A stretch of 35,697 nucleotides of DNA from an uncultured Eubacteriales bacterium (GTDB taxonomy: Bacteria > Bacillota > Clostridia > Oscillospirales > UBA644), in the NCBI GenBank assembly GCA_934454405.1, contig CAKSFN010000019.1:1-35697 (forward strand). Reading direction: 5' to 3'. This document shows, piece after piece, positions 17,156 through 25,671 of the stretch. The notes under the pieces were generated by a model, which saw only the letters and a list, made by a program, of their open reading frames with translations, was not told the DNA's origin and did no database searches. Position 1 is the stretch's first letter. Each line of letters starts with the position of its first letter. The translations under genes were made by a program, and so were the position numbers.

Positions 17156-19297
17156 ATGAGCAAGAAATTGATTGCGCTTCTTCTGCTCGTGGCTTTGGTT
17201 GTCGGCTGTGTTATGACCGGTTGTAAAAAAGATAACAACGATCCGACCGGAACGACCGAACCCCAGCAGGTAGTTCGTGAGATCAAAAAGGGCACAAAAG
17301 TAATCCTCGGCAGCACGACCGAGCTCAGCGGCGACTTCCGTTGGCCCGGCTTCGGCGGCTCCTCCGCGGGCGCGTCCGACCAGGATATCACCAGACTGAC
17401 CGTCGGCTACGGCACGATGGAAAGCGACCAGAGCGGCGCCTATCAGTGGAACAAGACCTCTGTTAAAGAGCACTCTGAGGTTGAAAATCCCGATGGAACC
17501 TACACCATCACCATCACCATCAACGAGGGGCTTACTTTCAGCGACGGTTCTCCGATAAACGCGAAGAACTATGTTGCAAGCCTGCTTTCGTTCTCCTCTC
17601 CCGTTTCCGTTGCTGCGGGTCATACCGGCGTTTCCGGACAGACCCTTGTCGGCTTTGCCGAATTCAACAACTACGCGGGTGTTGACGCTAAGGTCAACGA
17701 AGAAGCGGAGGCTAAAAAAGAGTTCGCCGGCGTTCGTCTTCTCGGCGACTACCAGTTCTCCTTAACCGTTGCTTCCGAACACTATCCGTACTACTTCGCT
17801 TACACCTACGGCGCGACCGATCCCGACTTCCTTGCGAGCGTTCTCGGTGAAGACGTTGACATTAAGGACGACGGCAACGGCTGCTATCTGACCGACAATT
17901 TCTATGCCAAGACCGAGGGCGAAGACGCCACTTACGTTAAAGCAGAAGAAATCAAAGCGAACAGATACGACACCACGAAGTATCCGTTCTCCGGTCCGTA
18001 CACCATCTCCAAGTGGGATAAGGGTACTTCCGAAGCAACTCTTGTTGCGAACCCCGAGTTCAAGGGTAACTTCGAAGGTATGAAGCCGACCATCGAAACC
18101 ATCGTTTACAGAAAACTCGTTGACGAGACCCAGCTTGACCAGCTCAAGAAGGGCGAAGTTGACGTTCTTTCCGCTCTCACCGGCGGCGACGTTACCAAGG
18201 CCGCTCTTGCCGTTGTTGACGGAACAAACTTCAATGAAGTTCACTATCAGCGCGCAGGCTACGGTAAGATCCAGTTCGACTGCGACTTCGGTCCCACCAT
18301 GTTCGCTTCCGTACGTCAGGCTCTTACTTACGCGCTTAACAGAACCGAATTCTGCCAGACCTTCACCGGCGGTTACGGCGTCGTTGTTGACGGACCCTTC
18401 AGCCCGGACTTCTCGATGTGGAAGGCAGTTAAGGACGACATAAACCTTATCGACTACTCCTTCTCCGTTGCAAACGCTGAAAAAGTGCTTGTTGAAGACG
18501 GATGGGTTTACAACTCCAAGGGTGAAGCCTTTGTTGAGGGTCAGACCGGCGTTGACGCGGTTCGCTACAAGAAGCTTACCGCCGAAGAGGCTGAGACCTG
18601 CGACGGTGTTAACAAGACCTACGCGTCTGTTAACAACACCGACGGCGTTACCTACAAGACGGTAAAAATCGGCAACGATTATTATCTGCCGCTTGCAATC
18701 AACTGGTTCGGCACCACGCCCAACAGCGTAACCGACCTTCTTAACACGAAGCTTGCAAACAGCTCCGACCTTGTAAAACTCGGTATCGTTATCCGTTCGA
18801 CAGTGGGCGACTTCGACCAGCTGCTCGGCGAAATCTACCGTGAATCCACCTACGGTTATACCGGAACCCCGACCTTCGGTATGTTTAACCTCGCAACGGG
18901 ATGGAACAGCTCCGTTTACGACTATTCCTTCCAGTGGTCGCTCGACAAAACTTACTTTGCATATTCTTCGAACAAACTCTTTGACGAGTATGACAAAGCG
19001 TTCCCGTATGATGTTTCTTCGAAAGAAAAACTCACTCTTGAACAGGCTAAAGAAAAATCCGGCGGCAAGCTCGGTATGGATTACCTGTCCATGGGTATGG
19101 TTTACAACGCTAAGACCGAAGATGAGTACAACAAGTGGTGGGAAGCTTACATCGAAAGATGGAATCAGCTTATGCCCGACATCCCGCTGTACTCCAATAT
19201 GTACTATGACGTATTCAACGCGAAGATCACCGGCTTTGTAACCAGCCCGTTCTTCGGTATGGCAAGAGCTATCATCTACGCCGACGTTAATGCGTAA
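17156..19297 (+). CDS. Peptide ABC transporter substrate-binding lipoprotein (family 5)
   Basis: This 713-residue OppA/DppA-like protein delivers peptides to the permease encoded downstream. I chose the ATG at 17156 because GGAGG lies 10 nt upstream and a lipoprotein signal starts there: MSKK, a Leu/Val helix, then two candidate lipobox cysteines (VVGC18 and MTGC23). The mature protein shows the family-5 hallmark 'GTYTITITINEGLTFSDGSPINAKNYV', a later TYALNRTEF segment and a C-terminal WWEAYIERWNQLMPDIPLYSN, as in OppA proteins. It is longer than the usual 520-600 residues. The codon use is strongly biased (many GTT, GAC, TTC, AAC), suggesting high expression. A terminator right after the gene would raise its level over the permeases. 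Confidence 0.93.
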   Translation: MSKKLIALLLLVALVVGCVMTGCKKDNNDPTGTTEPQQVVREIKKGTKVILGSTTELSGDFRWPGFGGSSAGASDQDITRLTVGYGTMESDQSGAYQWNKTSVKEHSEVENPDGTYTITITINEGLTFSDGSPINAKNYVASLLSFSSPVSVAAGHTGVSGQTLVGFAEFNNYAGVDAKVNEEAEAKKEFAGVRLLGDYQFSLTVASEHYPYYFAYTYGATDPDFLASVLGEDVDIKDDGNGCYLTDNFYAKTEGEDATYVKAEEIKANRYDTTKYPFSGPYTISKWDKGTSEATLVANPEFKGNFEGMKPTIETIVYRKLVDETQLDQLKKGEVDVLSALTGGDVTKAALAVVDGTNFNEVHYQRAGYGKIQFDCDFGPTMFASVRQALTYALNRTEFCQTFTGGYGVVVDGPFSPDFSMWKAVKDDINLIDYSFSVANAEKVLVEDGWVYNSKGEAFVEGQTGVDAVRYKKLTAEEAETCDGVNKTYASVNNTDGVTYKTVKIGNDYYLPLAINWFGTTPNSVTDLLNTKLANSSDLVKLGIVIRSTVGDFDQLLGEIYRESTYGYTGTPTFGMFNLATGWNSSVYDYSFQWSLDKTYFAYSSNKLFDEYDKAFPYDVSSKEKLTLEQAKEKSGGKLGMDYLSMGMVYNAKTEDEYNKWWEAYIERWNQLMPDIPLYSNMYYDVFNAKITGFVTSPFFGMARAIIYADVNA

Positions 19298-19343
19298 AAA
19301 CGAAAGCAGTGAAGAACTGTTTTACAGCAATATAGGTTAAAGG

Positions 19344-19373
19344 ACGGGGCAGCCGTTTCGGCTGCCCCGTTTT
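19344..19373 (+). terminator. Intrinsic terminator after the binding-protein gene
   Basis: A 12-bp perfect GC-rich stem (ACGGGGCAGCCG / CGGCTGCCCCGT) with a TTT loop is followed by a short T run. It lies inside the operon and probably lowers transcription of the membrane components relative to the binding protein. Confidence 0.85.
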
Positions 19374-19396
19374 CAAACATCTTTATTAAAATTTCG

Positions 19397-19538
19397 TAAA
19401 AACATCTTCGGGCTTCCGATATATCCGTATGCCCCCGCTTATTCGGTGTGGGGACAGATGTTTTTATCTCCGTGCGCCTCTTTTTCAGAGATTTTCGGTT
19501 TTGCGGATGCGTACGGATATTTTCGGAAATCTGATATC
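19397..19538 (+). promoter_or_regulatory. Structured segment before the DppB-like permease
   Basis: Perfect 11-bp arms TAAAAACATCT (19397-19407) and AGATGTTTTTA (19456-19466) enclose further GGGC/GCCC and CCCC/GGGG pairings. A second imperfect hairpin pairs CAGAgATTTTCGG with CGGAAATCTG just before the ribosome binding site. The function is unknown; it could act as a second terminator, an RNA processing site or a mRNA stability element. Confidence 0.4.
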
Positions 19539-19551
19539 TGGGGAGTTGAGT

Positions 19552-20580
19552 ATGCGCAAATATATACTTAAAAGACTCGGCTATATGCTCGTTGTTATGC
19601 TTATCCTCTCTCTGTTGATGTATCTTGTTTATGCAATGATCCCGTTCGACAGAGGACGCGCCGAGGCTGAAAAACAAAAGGACGCGTATAAGCACCTGCC
19701 GGACGGCGGAACAAAGTTCAATCAGCTGATTGATCAAAAGCGGAAAGAACTCGGAACCGACCAGAACGTTTTCGTTCGTTATCTCGGCTGGATAGGCGTC
19801 GCGCCGATAAACGGTCAGTACAAGGGTATTCTTCAAGGCAATTTCGGTTACAGCTATCAGTATTCGAGACCTGCCAAGGACGTTCTTATAGAGCCGATGA
19901 AGAACACCATATTCATAAATATCTTCGCAACCATTCTTGCGCTCGGAATAACCATTCCTCTCGGTATCTTCTGCGCGGTTCACCGCGGCAGTAAGCGCGA
20001 TACCGCGATACAGATAGGAACGATAATCGGGTACAGTATTCCGACGTTTATCATAGGTATAGTTTTCATCTGGATTTTTGCGACAATACTCGGCTGGTTC
20101 CCTGTTTCGGGCATGGGCACCCCGGGCGCGAACTATACCGGTCTCAGAGCGTTTTTCGACAAGCTTTATTATATGAGCCTGCCGCTTATCGCAATGACTT
20201 TCGCCTCTCTCGGCGGTATGACGCGTTATGTCCGCGCTTCCATGACGGAGGCACTTTCGCTTGACTGCATAAGAACGGCGAGAGCGAAAGGTCTTCGTGA
20301 AAAAACGGTTGTTTACAGCCACGCATGGCGAAACGCGCTGATACCCATTATAACGCTTGTTATAGGCTGGTTCCTCGGCATATTCTCCGGTTCCATTATG
20401 ATTGAGAATATATTCGGACTCAACGGCGTCGGCAGGCTTTATATCCAGTCCCTGAATAACAAGGATTTTGAAGTTGTTCTGCTTCTTCAAATGTTCTATG
20501 TCTTCATCGGGCTTATAGGCAACCTTGTTATAGATATCGCTTACGGTATCGCCGACCCGCGCGTTCGCGTTAATAAATAA
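19552..20580 (+). CDS. Peptide ABC transporter permease, DppB/OppB type
   Basis: This 342-residue inner-membrane subunit starts at the ATG at 19552, after GGGGAG, with MRKYILKRLGYMLVVMLILSLLMYLVYAMIP. The usual OppB/DppB N-terminal helix is followed by an extracytoplasmic loop with the family motif GILQGNFGYSYQYSRPAKDVL. Five more helices and the EAA loop (about residues 235-255: DCIRTARAKGLREKTVVYSH, then AWRNALIP) follow. The C-terminus IENIFGLNGVGRLYIQS...DIAYGIADPRVRVNK is diagnostic of the family. The first extracytoplasmic loop is longer and more charged than usual (RGRAEAEKQKDAYKHLPDGG). It pairs with the RCC1-bearing permease encoded 16 bp downstream. Confidence 0.95.
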   Translation: MRKYILKRLGYMLVVMLILSLLMYLVYAMIPFDRGRAEAEKQKDAYKHLPDGGTKFNQLIDQKRKELGTDQNVFVRYLGWIGVAPINGQYKGILQGNFGYSYQYSRPAKDVLIEPMKNTIFINIFATILALGITIPLGIFCAVHRGSKRDTAIQIGTIIGYSIPTFIIGIVFIWIFATILGWFPVSGMGTPGANYTGLRAFFDKLYYMSLPLIAMTFASLGGMTRYVRASMTEALSLDCIRTARAKGLREKTVVYSHAWRNALIPIITLVIGWFLGIFSGSIMIENIFGLNGVGRLYIQSLNNKDFEVVLLLQMFYVFIGLIGNLVIDIAYGIADPRVRVNK

Positions 20581-20596
20581 AGGAGGACAATGAAAA

Positions 20597-22531
20597 ATGA
20601 GCAAAGAGAATAAGTCCTCCGAAAAGAGAGTTTTCACTCCTTTGAAGTGGCTTCGCCGTATGTTTATGGGTGCCTCCAAGGAGGTTTCCGCGGCGAACGA
20701 AAGATATGACAGTCCGGGCAGACTTGCGGTTAAAAGATTTTTCAGAAGACCGTCCGCTCTTATCGCGGTTATAGTTCTTGCCGTGATGTTCCTGTTCGTT
20801 ATAATAGGACCCATGATAGCTCCCGTCGATCTGACGGAAACGGGAAGCGAAGCGCTTCACGCAAACGTTTCCCCGACGATGAATATGATGCGACTGCCCT
20901 CGGCAATGAAGGACGGCGCGCTTGCCGTTTCTTCAAGGGGCTCCTTCACGGTGGGACTTGACACGGAGGGCAACGTTTACACGTGGGGCTATTACTTCAA
21001 CCACGCAAAGGACGACGCGCAGCGCGACGTTCTCACCGTTCCCGAAGAGGTTAAAAACGCAAATATTCTTTACGTTGCCGCGGGCTCCGACCACTGCGTT
21101 GCGATAGGCGACGACGGTTATGTTTACGCGTGGGGCGAATATGACAACGGTCAGTACGGCGATCAGGGCTCGATGATAGCCATGTGCCGCAAGATGACCG
21201 ACGAGCTTCCGTCGAACGGCAAAATAGACCCGACGCAGGTCAAACAGCTTATCTGCGGACAGCAGGTGACCGCTATTCTTATGAAAAGCGGCAAGCTATA
21301 CGCGTGGGGCAACGACGGACTTTCCGCCACAAACCTTTCCTCCGTTATCAAGGCAAGCAAGGGGGAAAACAGCAAAATTAAAAAGATCGTATTTACAAAC
21401 GACGGTATATACGGCATCGACGAAAACGGAAAATTCGTCAGAGGCAAAAGCACAAAATTCGATTATATAAGCGCGGACCTTACGGTTGACCAGAAAATCG
21501 GCAACCGCAAGTGCGTTGATATCGCCGCAACGGATACTTCCATAGCACTGCTGCTTGACGACGGCGACGTTATACTTCTCGGAATGAAGGAATCCGTTCC
21601 CGCCATAGCGGAGGGCGACAGGATAGTTTCCCTTTCCTCGGGCACGCGCCACTACACCGCGGTTACCGAGCAGGGCAGAGTTTACTGCTGGGGACAGAGC
21701 TACAGAAACCAGTGCGCCGTTCCCTCCTCTCTTGAAGGCGCAAATGCCGTTGATACGGTTTTTGCATCCGGCTTCCAGAACTATGCGTTCAAGGACGGCA
21801 AAAATGTCGGCAACTGGGGTCTTAAAGGCTACCTTATGGGCACCGACGAAATGGGTCGTGACGTGTTCAACCGTCTTATGAACGGCGGTATGATGACGAT
21901 GTCCATCGGCGCCGTTGCCGTTATCGTTTCCACGATAATCGGTATCATAATCGGATGTATTTCCGGTTACTTCGGCGGCGCGGTCGATATGATTCTTATG
22001 CGTATCACCGAAATATTCGGAGCCATCCCGTTCCTTCCGTTCGCGCTTGTTCTTTCGGCGGTTCTGAAATATTCGGACGTCAAAGAAAACACTCGTATCT
22101 TTATAATAATGATAATTCTCGGACTCCTTTCGTGGACGGGTCTTGCAAAGCTTGTCCGCGGTCAGATCCTTGCGGAGCGTGAAAAAGAATTCGTCACCGC
22201 CGCGCGTTCGATGGGCGTCCGCGAAAGCCGCATAGCTTTCAAGCACATTCTTCCGAACATCGTTTCCGTTATTCTCGTAACGGTAACGCTCGATTTCGCG
22301 GGTTGTATGCTTACCGAGTCCTCGCTTTCATACCTCGGTTTCGGCGTTCAGCTTCCGCGCCCGACTTGGGGCAATATGCTCGACGGTTCGAAAAACTCGC
22401 AGGTTATACAGAACTTCTGGTGGAGATGGCTGTTCCCCGCGCTGTTCCTTTCCATCGTCGTTGTTTGCATAAATATCATCGGCGACACGCTTCGCGACGT
22501 GCTTGACCCGAAATCGGAGGTGGAGAAATAA
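20597..22531 (+). CDS. Peptide ABC permease (DppC/OppC type) with an inserted seven-repeat RCC1-like propeller
   Basis: This 644-residue protein has AGGAGG 10 nt before its ATG; an earlier out-of-frame ATG at 20590 ends after seven codons. Residues 1-76 are a normal DppC N-terminus with one membrane helix (about 53-75). Residues 414-644 are a normal DppC core: MGTDEMGRDVFNRL, helices, the EAA loop EFVTAARSMGVRESRIAFKH, and LPRPTWGNML. Between them, where DppC normally has a short extracytoplasmic link, about 330 residues are inserted. They show seven RCC1-like repeats ending in Y-x-W-G or its variants, near 115-131, 164-180, 223-238, 267-283, 313-329, 349-366 and 391-408 (for example GNVYTWG, GYVYAWGEYDNGQYGD, GKLYAWG, GRVYCWGQSYRNQ). 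Seven repeats would close one propeller. The domain would sit outside the membrane next to the substrate-binding protein. It overlaps the next gene by 1 nt (TAATG). Confidence 0.94.
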   Translation: MSKENKSSEKRVFTPLKWLRRMFMGASKEVSAANERYDSPGRLAVKRFFRRPSALIAVIVLAVMFLFVIIGPMIAPVDLTETGSEALHANVSPTMNMMRLPSAMKDGALAVSSRGSFTVGLDTEGNVYTWGYYFNHAKDDAQRDVLTVPEEVKNANILYVAAGSDHCVAIGDDGYVYAWGEYDNGQYGDQGSMIAMCRKMTDELPSNGKIDPTQVKQLICGQQVTAILMKSGKLYAWGNDGLSATNLSSVIKASKGENSKIKKIVFTNDGIYGIDENGKFVRGKSTKFDYISADLTVDQKIGNRKCVDIAATDTSIALLLDDGDVILLGMKESVPAIAEGDRIVSLSSGTRHYTAVTEQGRVYCWGQSYRNQCAVPSSLEGANAVDTVFASGFQNYAFKDGKNVGNWGLKGYLMGTDEMGRDVFNRLMNGGMMTMSIGAVAVIVSTIIGIIIGCISGYFGGAVDMILMRITEIFGAIPFLPFALVLSAVLKYSDVKENTRIFIIMIILGLLSWTGLAKLVRGQILAEREKEFVTAARSMGVRESRIAFKHILPNIVSVILVTVTLDFAGCMLTESSLSYLGFGVQLPRPTWGNMLDGSKNSQVIQNFWWRWLFPALFLSIVVVCINIIGDTLRDVLDPKSEVEK

Positions 22532-23589
22532 TGGCTGAAAACATCGAAAAAACAACTCATCCGAACGAAGAGCCTTTGCTTGAAGTTCAAAATCTCCACA
22601 CGTTCTTCAAAACAAGAAACGGTATCGTTAAGGCTGTCAACGACGTTTCGTATTCGATCTATCGCGGAAAAACGCTCGGCATCGTGGGCGAATCCGGCTC
22701 GGGCAAAAGCGTTTCCGCAATGAGCATCCTCCGCCTTCTTGACGCGAACGGCTATATCGCCGGCGGCACGGTCAAATTCGAGGGCAAGGATCTTTCAAAG
22801 TTCTCAACGCAGCAGATGTATCATATCCGCGGCAACCGCATATCGGTTATATTCCAGGAGCCGATGACGAGCCTGAACCCCGTGTTCACCGTTAAAAAGC
22901 AGCTTTCCGAGCCGTTTATGATTCACCAGAATATGTCAAAGAAAGAGGCGGGGGAAAAGAGTATCGAAATGCTCCGCGCGGTTCAGATACCGAACCCCGA
23001 AGCGGTTGCAAGACAGTATCCGCACCAGCTTTCCGGCGGTATGCGCCAGCGTGTTATGATAGCCATGGCGCTTGCCTGCAAACCCGATATTCTTATAGCG
23101 GACGAACCCACGACCGCCTTGGACGTTACCATTCAGGCGCAGATACTTCGCTTGATGAACGACCTGCAAAGAGAAAACGGCACCGCAATAATGTTCATCA
23201 CGCACGACCTCGGCGTTATCAACGAGATGGCGGACGATGTTGTTGTTATGTATTGCGGTCAGGTCGTTGAACAGGCTCCCGCAAGAGTTATTTTCACCGA
23301 TTGCAAGCAGAGCCACCCGTACACCGAGGGTCTGATGTATTCGATCCCGCGTCTTAACGACGACAGAAAGAAGCTTGACCCCATTCCCGGCGTCGTGCCT
23401 CATCCTCTTGACCTGCCGAAGGGCTGCAAATTTGCGCCCCGCTGCAAATACTGCACGCGCAAATGCATAGAGGAAGAGCCGCCGCTTGCAAAGGTTTCGG
23501 ATACGCAGCTTGTCCGCTGCTTCTATCCGGATAAAGAAGAAAGGAGGAGCGCCGCTCATGCAGAAATTACTGTCGATTACGAATCTTAA
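22531..23589 (+). CDS. Peptide ABC transporter ATPase, OppD/DppD type
   Basis: This 352-residue cytoplasmic ATPase has Walker A GESGSGKS (53-60), Q-loop VIFQEPMTSLNP, signature LSGGMRQR, Walker B ILIADEPTTALD and switch histidine in FITHDLG. The C-terminal OppD/DppD extension has four cysteines (GCKFAPRCKYCTRKC), as in family members that bind an iron-sulfur cluster. The start ATG shares one base with the stop of the permease gene. Together with the OppF-like protein it forms the ATPase pair of the transporter. Confidence 0.96.
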   Translation: MAENIEKTTHPNEEPLLEVQNLHTFFKTRNGIVKAVNDVSYSIYRGKTLGIVGESGSGKSVSAMSILRLLDANGYIAGGTVKFEGKDLSKFSTQQMYHIRGNRISVIFQEPMTSLNPVFTVKKQLSEPFMIHQNMSKKEAGEKSIEMLRAVQIPNPEAVARQYPHQLSGGMRQRVMIAMALACKPDILIADEPTTALDVTIQAQILRLMNDLQRENGTAIMFITHDLGVINEMADDVVVMYCGQVVEQAPARVIFTDCKQSHPYTEGLMYSIPRLNDDRKKLDPIPGVVPHPLDLPKGCKFAPRCKYCTRKCIEEEPPLAKVSDTQLVRCFYPDKEERRSAAHAEITVDYES

Positions 23590-25144
23590 AAAGTATTTCC
23601 CGATGCCGAAGGCGTCCGTCTTCTCCAAACAGACGTATAACAGAGCCAACGAGGATATAACCCTGAACATTTATCAGGGCGAAACATTCGGTCTCGTGGG
23701 TGAGTCCGGCTGCGGAAAATCGACGCTCGGGCGCGTGCTGCTTCAGCTTTACGAGCAGACCGCCGGCAGTACGATGTATTACGGCAGAACGCTTGACACG
23801 GTTGCTCCCGAATACGTTATAGACACTCTGAAAAACGCCGAAAAATATGTTTCGGAATATCATAAAGCGCAGGAACATGCCGACAAGCTTGCAAAAGAAT
23901 GCGATGCAAAAGGCGACGCGGCGACGTTCTACGACCTGCAGGACAAGAATCTTGCGGCTTGCAACGCCAAAACCGCGCTTGACAACGTTTCCAAAATTCT
24001 CGGCGGATTTACCGTCCGCGACACGAAAAAGGGCGCGGATATGCTTCTTTCGAAGTACCGTCTGACCTTTAAGGCGGAAAAAATACAGGAGCAGATAGAC
24101 GATATCGACCTCGACATCTCCGAACTTGAAAGCGTCGCGGAAGGGGATTCCCGCAAGGCGGTCTCCGCGAAGAAAAAGACGGAAAAACTCAAAAAAGCCA
24201 AGGTTCCGCTTAATTGCGAACGCAAAAAGCTTCTCGAAAGCGCGGAAAAAATTCAGTTTTTGATAGACTCTCAAAAAGCATTGTACGCCGGCGACGAAAT
24301 GTTCGCGAAATACGAGGCTATGCTTGACGACGGAGTTGATCTGAGAAGATTGAAGTATTCCGAAATGCGTCTTTTGAGAAAAGACCTGCAGGTTATCTTC
24401 CAGGACCCGTATTCTTCTCTGAACCCGCGTATGACGGTGGGTCAGATCATCGAAGAGGGACTTGTGACGCATAAATTCTTCAAGCGCGGCTCGAAAAAAA
24501 TGCAGGAGTACGTTTTCCAAATAATGAATTCGTGCGGCTTGCAGAATTATATGTATAACAGATATCCGCACCAGTTCTCGGGCGGTCAGCGTCAGAGAAT
24601 CTGTATCGCGCGCTCCCTTGCCGTTAAGCCTAAATTCGTCGTTTGCGACGAGTGCGTTTCGGCGCTTGACGTTTCCATTCAGTCGCAGATAATCAACCTT
24701 TTGCAGGAGCTGAAGGAAAAAGAGGGACTGACGTATCTTTTCATTTCGCACAACCTTTCGGTCGTTCGCTATATTTCCGACCGTATCGGAGTTATGTATC
24801 TCGGCAATATGGTTGAGATTGCTCCCACGGATATGATTTTCAGCGATCCGCGCCATCCTTACACGATAGCGCTTCTGTCGTCCATTCCGACGACCGACCC
24901 CGACAGTCTGACGAAGGAAAGAATTCTTCTTGAAGGAAATATTCCCTCGCCGATAAATCCGCCTTCGGGCTGTAAGTTCCATACGCGTTGCTTTATGGCA
25001 TGCGATAAGTGCAAAGTTGTTCCGCCGCCGCTGAGGGAGGTTGAACCGGGTCACTTCGTTGCCTGCCACTTCGCGGACACCAGAAAAGTTGACGAGAACG
25101 GAAATTATCTGTTTGACGTCAAAAAAACAACGAACGCAAGATGA
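23558..25144 (+). CDS. Peptide ABC transporter ATPase, OppF/DppF type, with a large helical insertion
   Basis: This 528-residue ATPase starts at the ATG at 23558 (AAGGAGG 10 nt upstream), 32 nt inside the preceding gene. Its motifs are Walker A GESGCGKST (48-56), Q-loop VIFQDPYSSLNP (Q282), signature FSGGQRQR (340-347), Walker B FVVCDE (D364, E365), switch FISHNLS (H398) and a C-terminal Cys cluster (GCKFHTRC, ACDKC). OppF proteins are usually about 320-340 residues with the Q-loop about 45 residues after Walker A. Here about 190 extra residues (77-265) separate them. The insert is Lys/Glu/Ala-rich with predicted long helices (for example EKIQEQIDDIDLDISELESV), resembling a coiled coil. All catalytic motifs are kept, so the insert is probably an accessory module and not damage. 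Confidence 0.95.
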   Translation: MQKLLSITNLKKYFPMPKASVFSKQTYNRANEDITLNIYQGETFGLVGESGCGKSTLGRVLLQLYEQTAGSTMYYGRTLDTVAPEYVIDTLKNAEKYVSEYHKAQEHADKLAKECDAKGDAATFYDLQDKNLAACNAKTALDNVSKILGGFTVRDTKKGADMLLSKYRLTFKAEKIQEQIDDIDLDISELESVAEGDSRKAVSAKKKTEKLKKAKVPLNCERKKLLESAEKIQFLIDSQKALYAGDEMFAKYEAMLDDGVDLRRLKYSEMRLLRKDLQVIFQDPYSSLNPRMTVGQIIEEGLVTHKFFKRGSKKMQEYVFQIMNSCGLQNYMYNRYPHQFSGGQRQRICIARSLAVKPKFVVCDECVSALDVSIQSQIINLLQELKEKEGLTYLFISHNLSVVRYISDRIGVMYLGNMVEIAPTDMIFSDPRHPYTIALLSSIPTTDPDSLTKERILLEGNIPSPINPPSGCKFHTRCFMACDKCKVVPPPLREVEPGHFVACHFADTRKVDENGNYLFDVKKTTNAR

Positions 25145-25335
25145 TTTTCAAGGCTTGGCGCGCGATACCGAAAAAGGTTGACGCCGAAAAGGAAAAAAAA
25201 CTGAGAGAAGAACCGCTCGAAAAAGGCGATCGCTCCGCGATGTTTTTGTCGGCGTTTCTGACGCTGTTTCTTCCCGCTGTCGGTGTTCTTCTTGCTATCG
25301 GCGGACTTGCGTATCTTGTATTTGCCGTTTTATAA
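25141..25335 (+). CDS. Small membrane protein encoded at the end of the peptide ABC operon
   Basis: This 64-residue protein overlaps the OppF-like gene by 4 nt (ATGA), a sign of translational coupling and of a real gene. Residues 1-33 are charged (AIPKKVDAEKEKKLREEPLEKGDRS). Residues about 34-64 form one or two hydrophobic helices (AMFLSAFLTLFLPAVGVLLAIGG and LAYLVFAVL). I do not recognise a family. It may be an accessory subunit of the transporter. Confidence 0.65.
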   Translation: MIFKAWRAIPKKVDAEKEKKLREEPLEKGDRSAMFLSAFLTLFLPAVGVLLAIGGLAYLVFAVL

Positions 25336-25671
25336 AAATCAGGGGATGTTAAAAATGCCCGAACTGCAAAAAGGCTGAAAATACAAAGAAAAGTGATATA
25401 AAACAGATTCTCGCAAAAAAAGCGTCGATGTCTTTTTATATAACTGTCTTTGAAACGGAAAACGAGCCTTTTGCCGAAGAGAATCCCGCCTCAAAGCTGA
25501 TATTGACCCGGCTTTTATCGTCAGCCCGTGGGCCCGATTCACTCATTTCGAACATTTTTTCTATTCCTAAAAGGGGCAGTAAAAAAACTTTCGTTTTTTA
25601 CTGCCCCAATATTCACGGATAGTATTTTTTCAGAAGAATTGTTCCGCGCCGCGTCCGACGCGAGGGGTAAT
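25336..25671. other. Intergenic region between convergent transcription units
   Basis: Between the small membrane protein gene and the convergent ATP-grasp gene I see only the terminator at 25573-25607 and a short GC palindrome near 25524 (GCCCGTGGGC). No credible coding sequence is present. Confidence 0.6.
25573..25607. terminator. Terminator hairpin between convergent operons
   Basis: A perfect 14-bp stem (GGGGCAGTAAAAAA / TTTTTTACTGCCCC) with a 7-nt loop lies between the ABC operon (rightward) and the ATP-grasp gene (leftward). On the minus strand it is followed by TTTT, and on the plus strand by AATATT, so it is best for the leftward transcript but may serve both. Confidence 0.75.

Noticed and set aside
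19276..20814. 512-codon minus-strand frame opposite the DppB-like permease
   Set aside because: Antisense shadow: the plus strand encodes a clear permease with ribosome binding site and family motifs; the shadow protein is Arg/Tyr-rich without recognisable domains.
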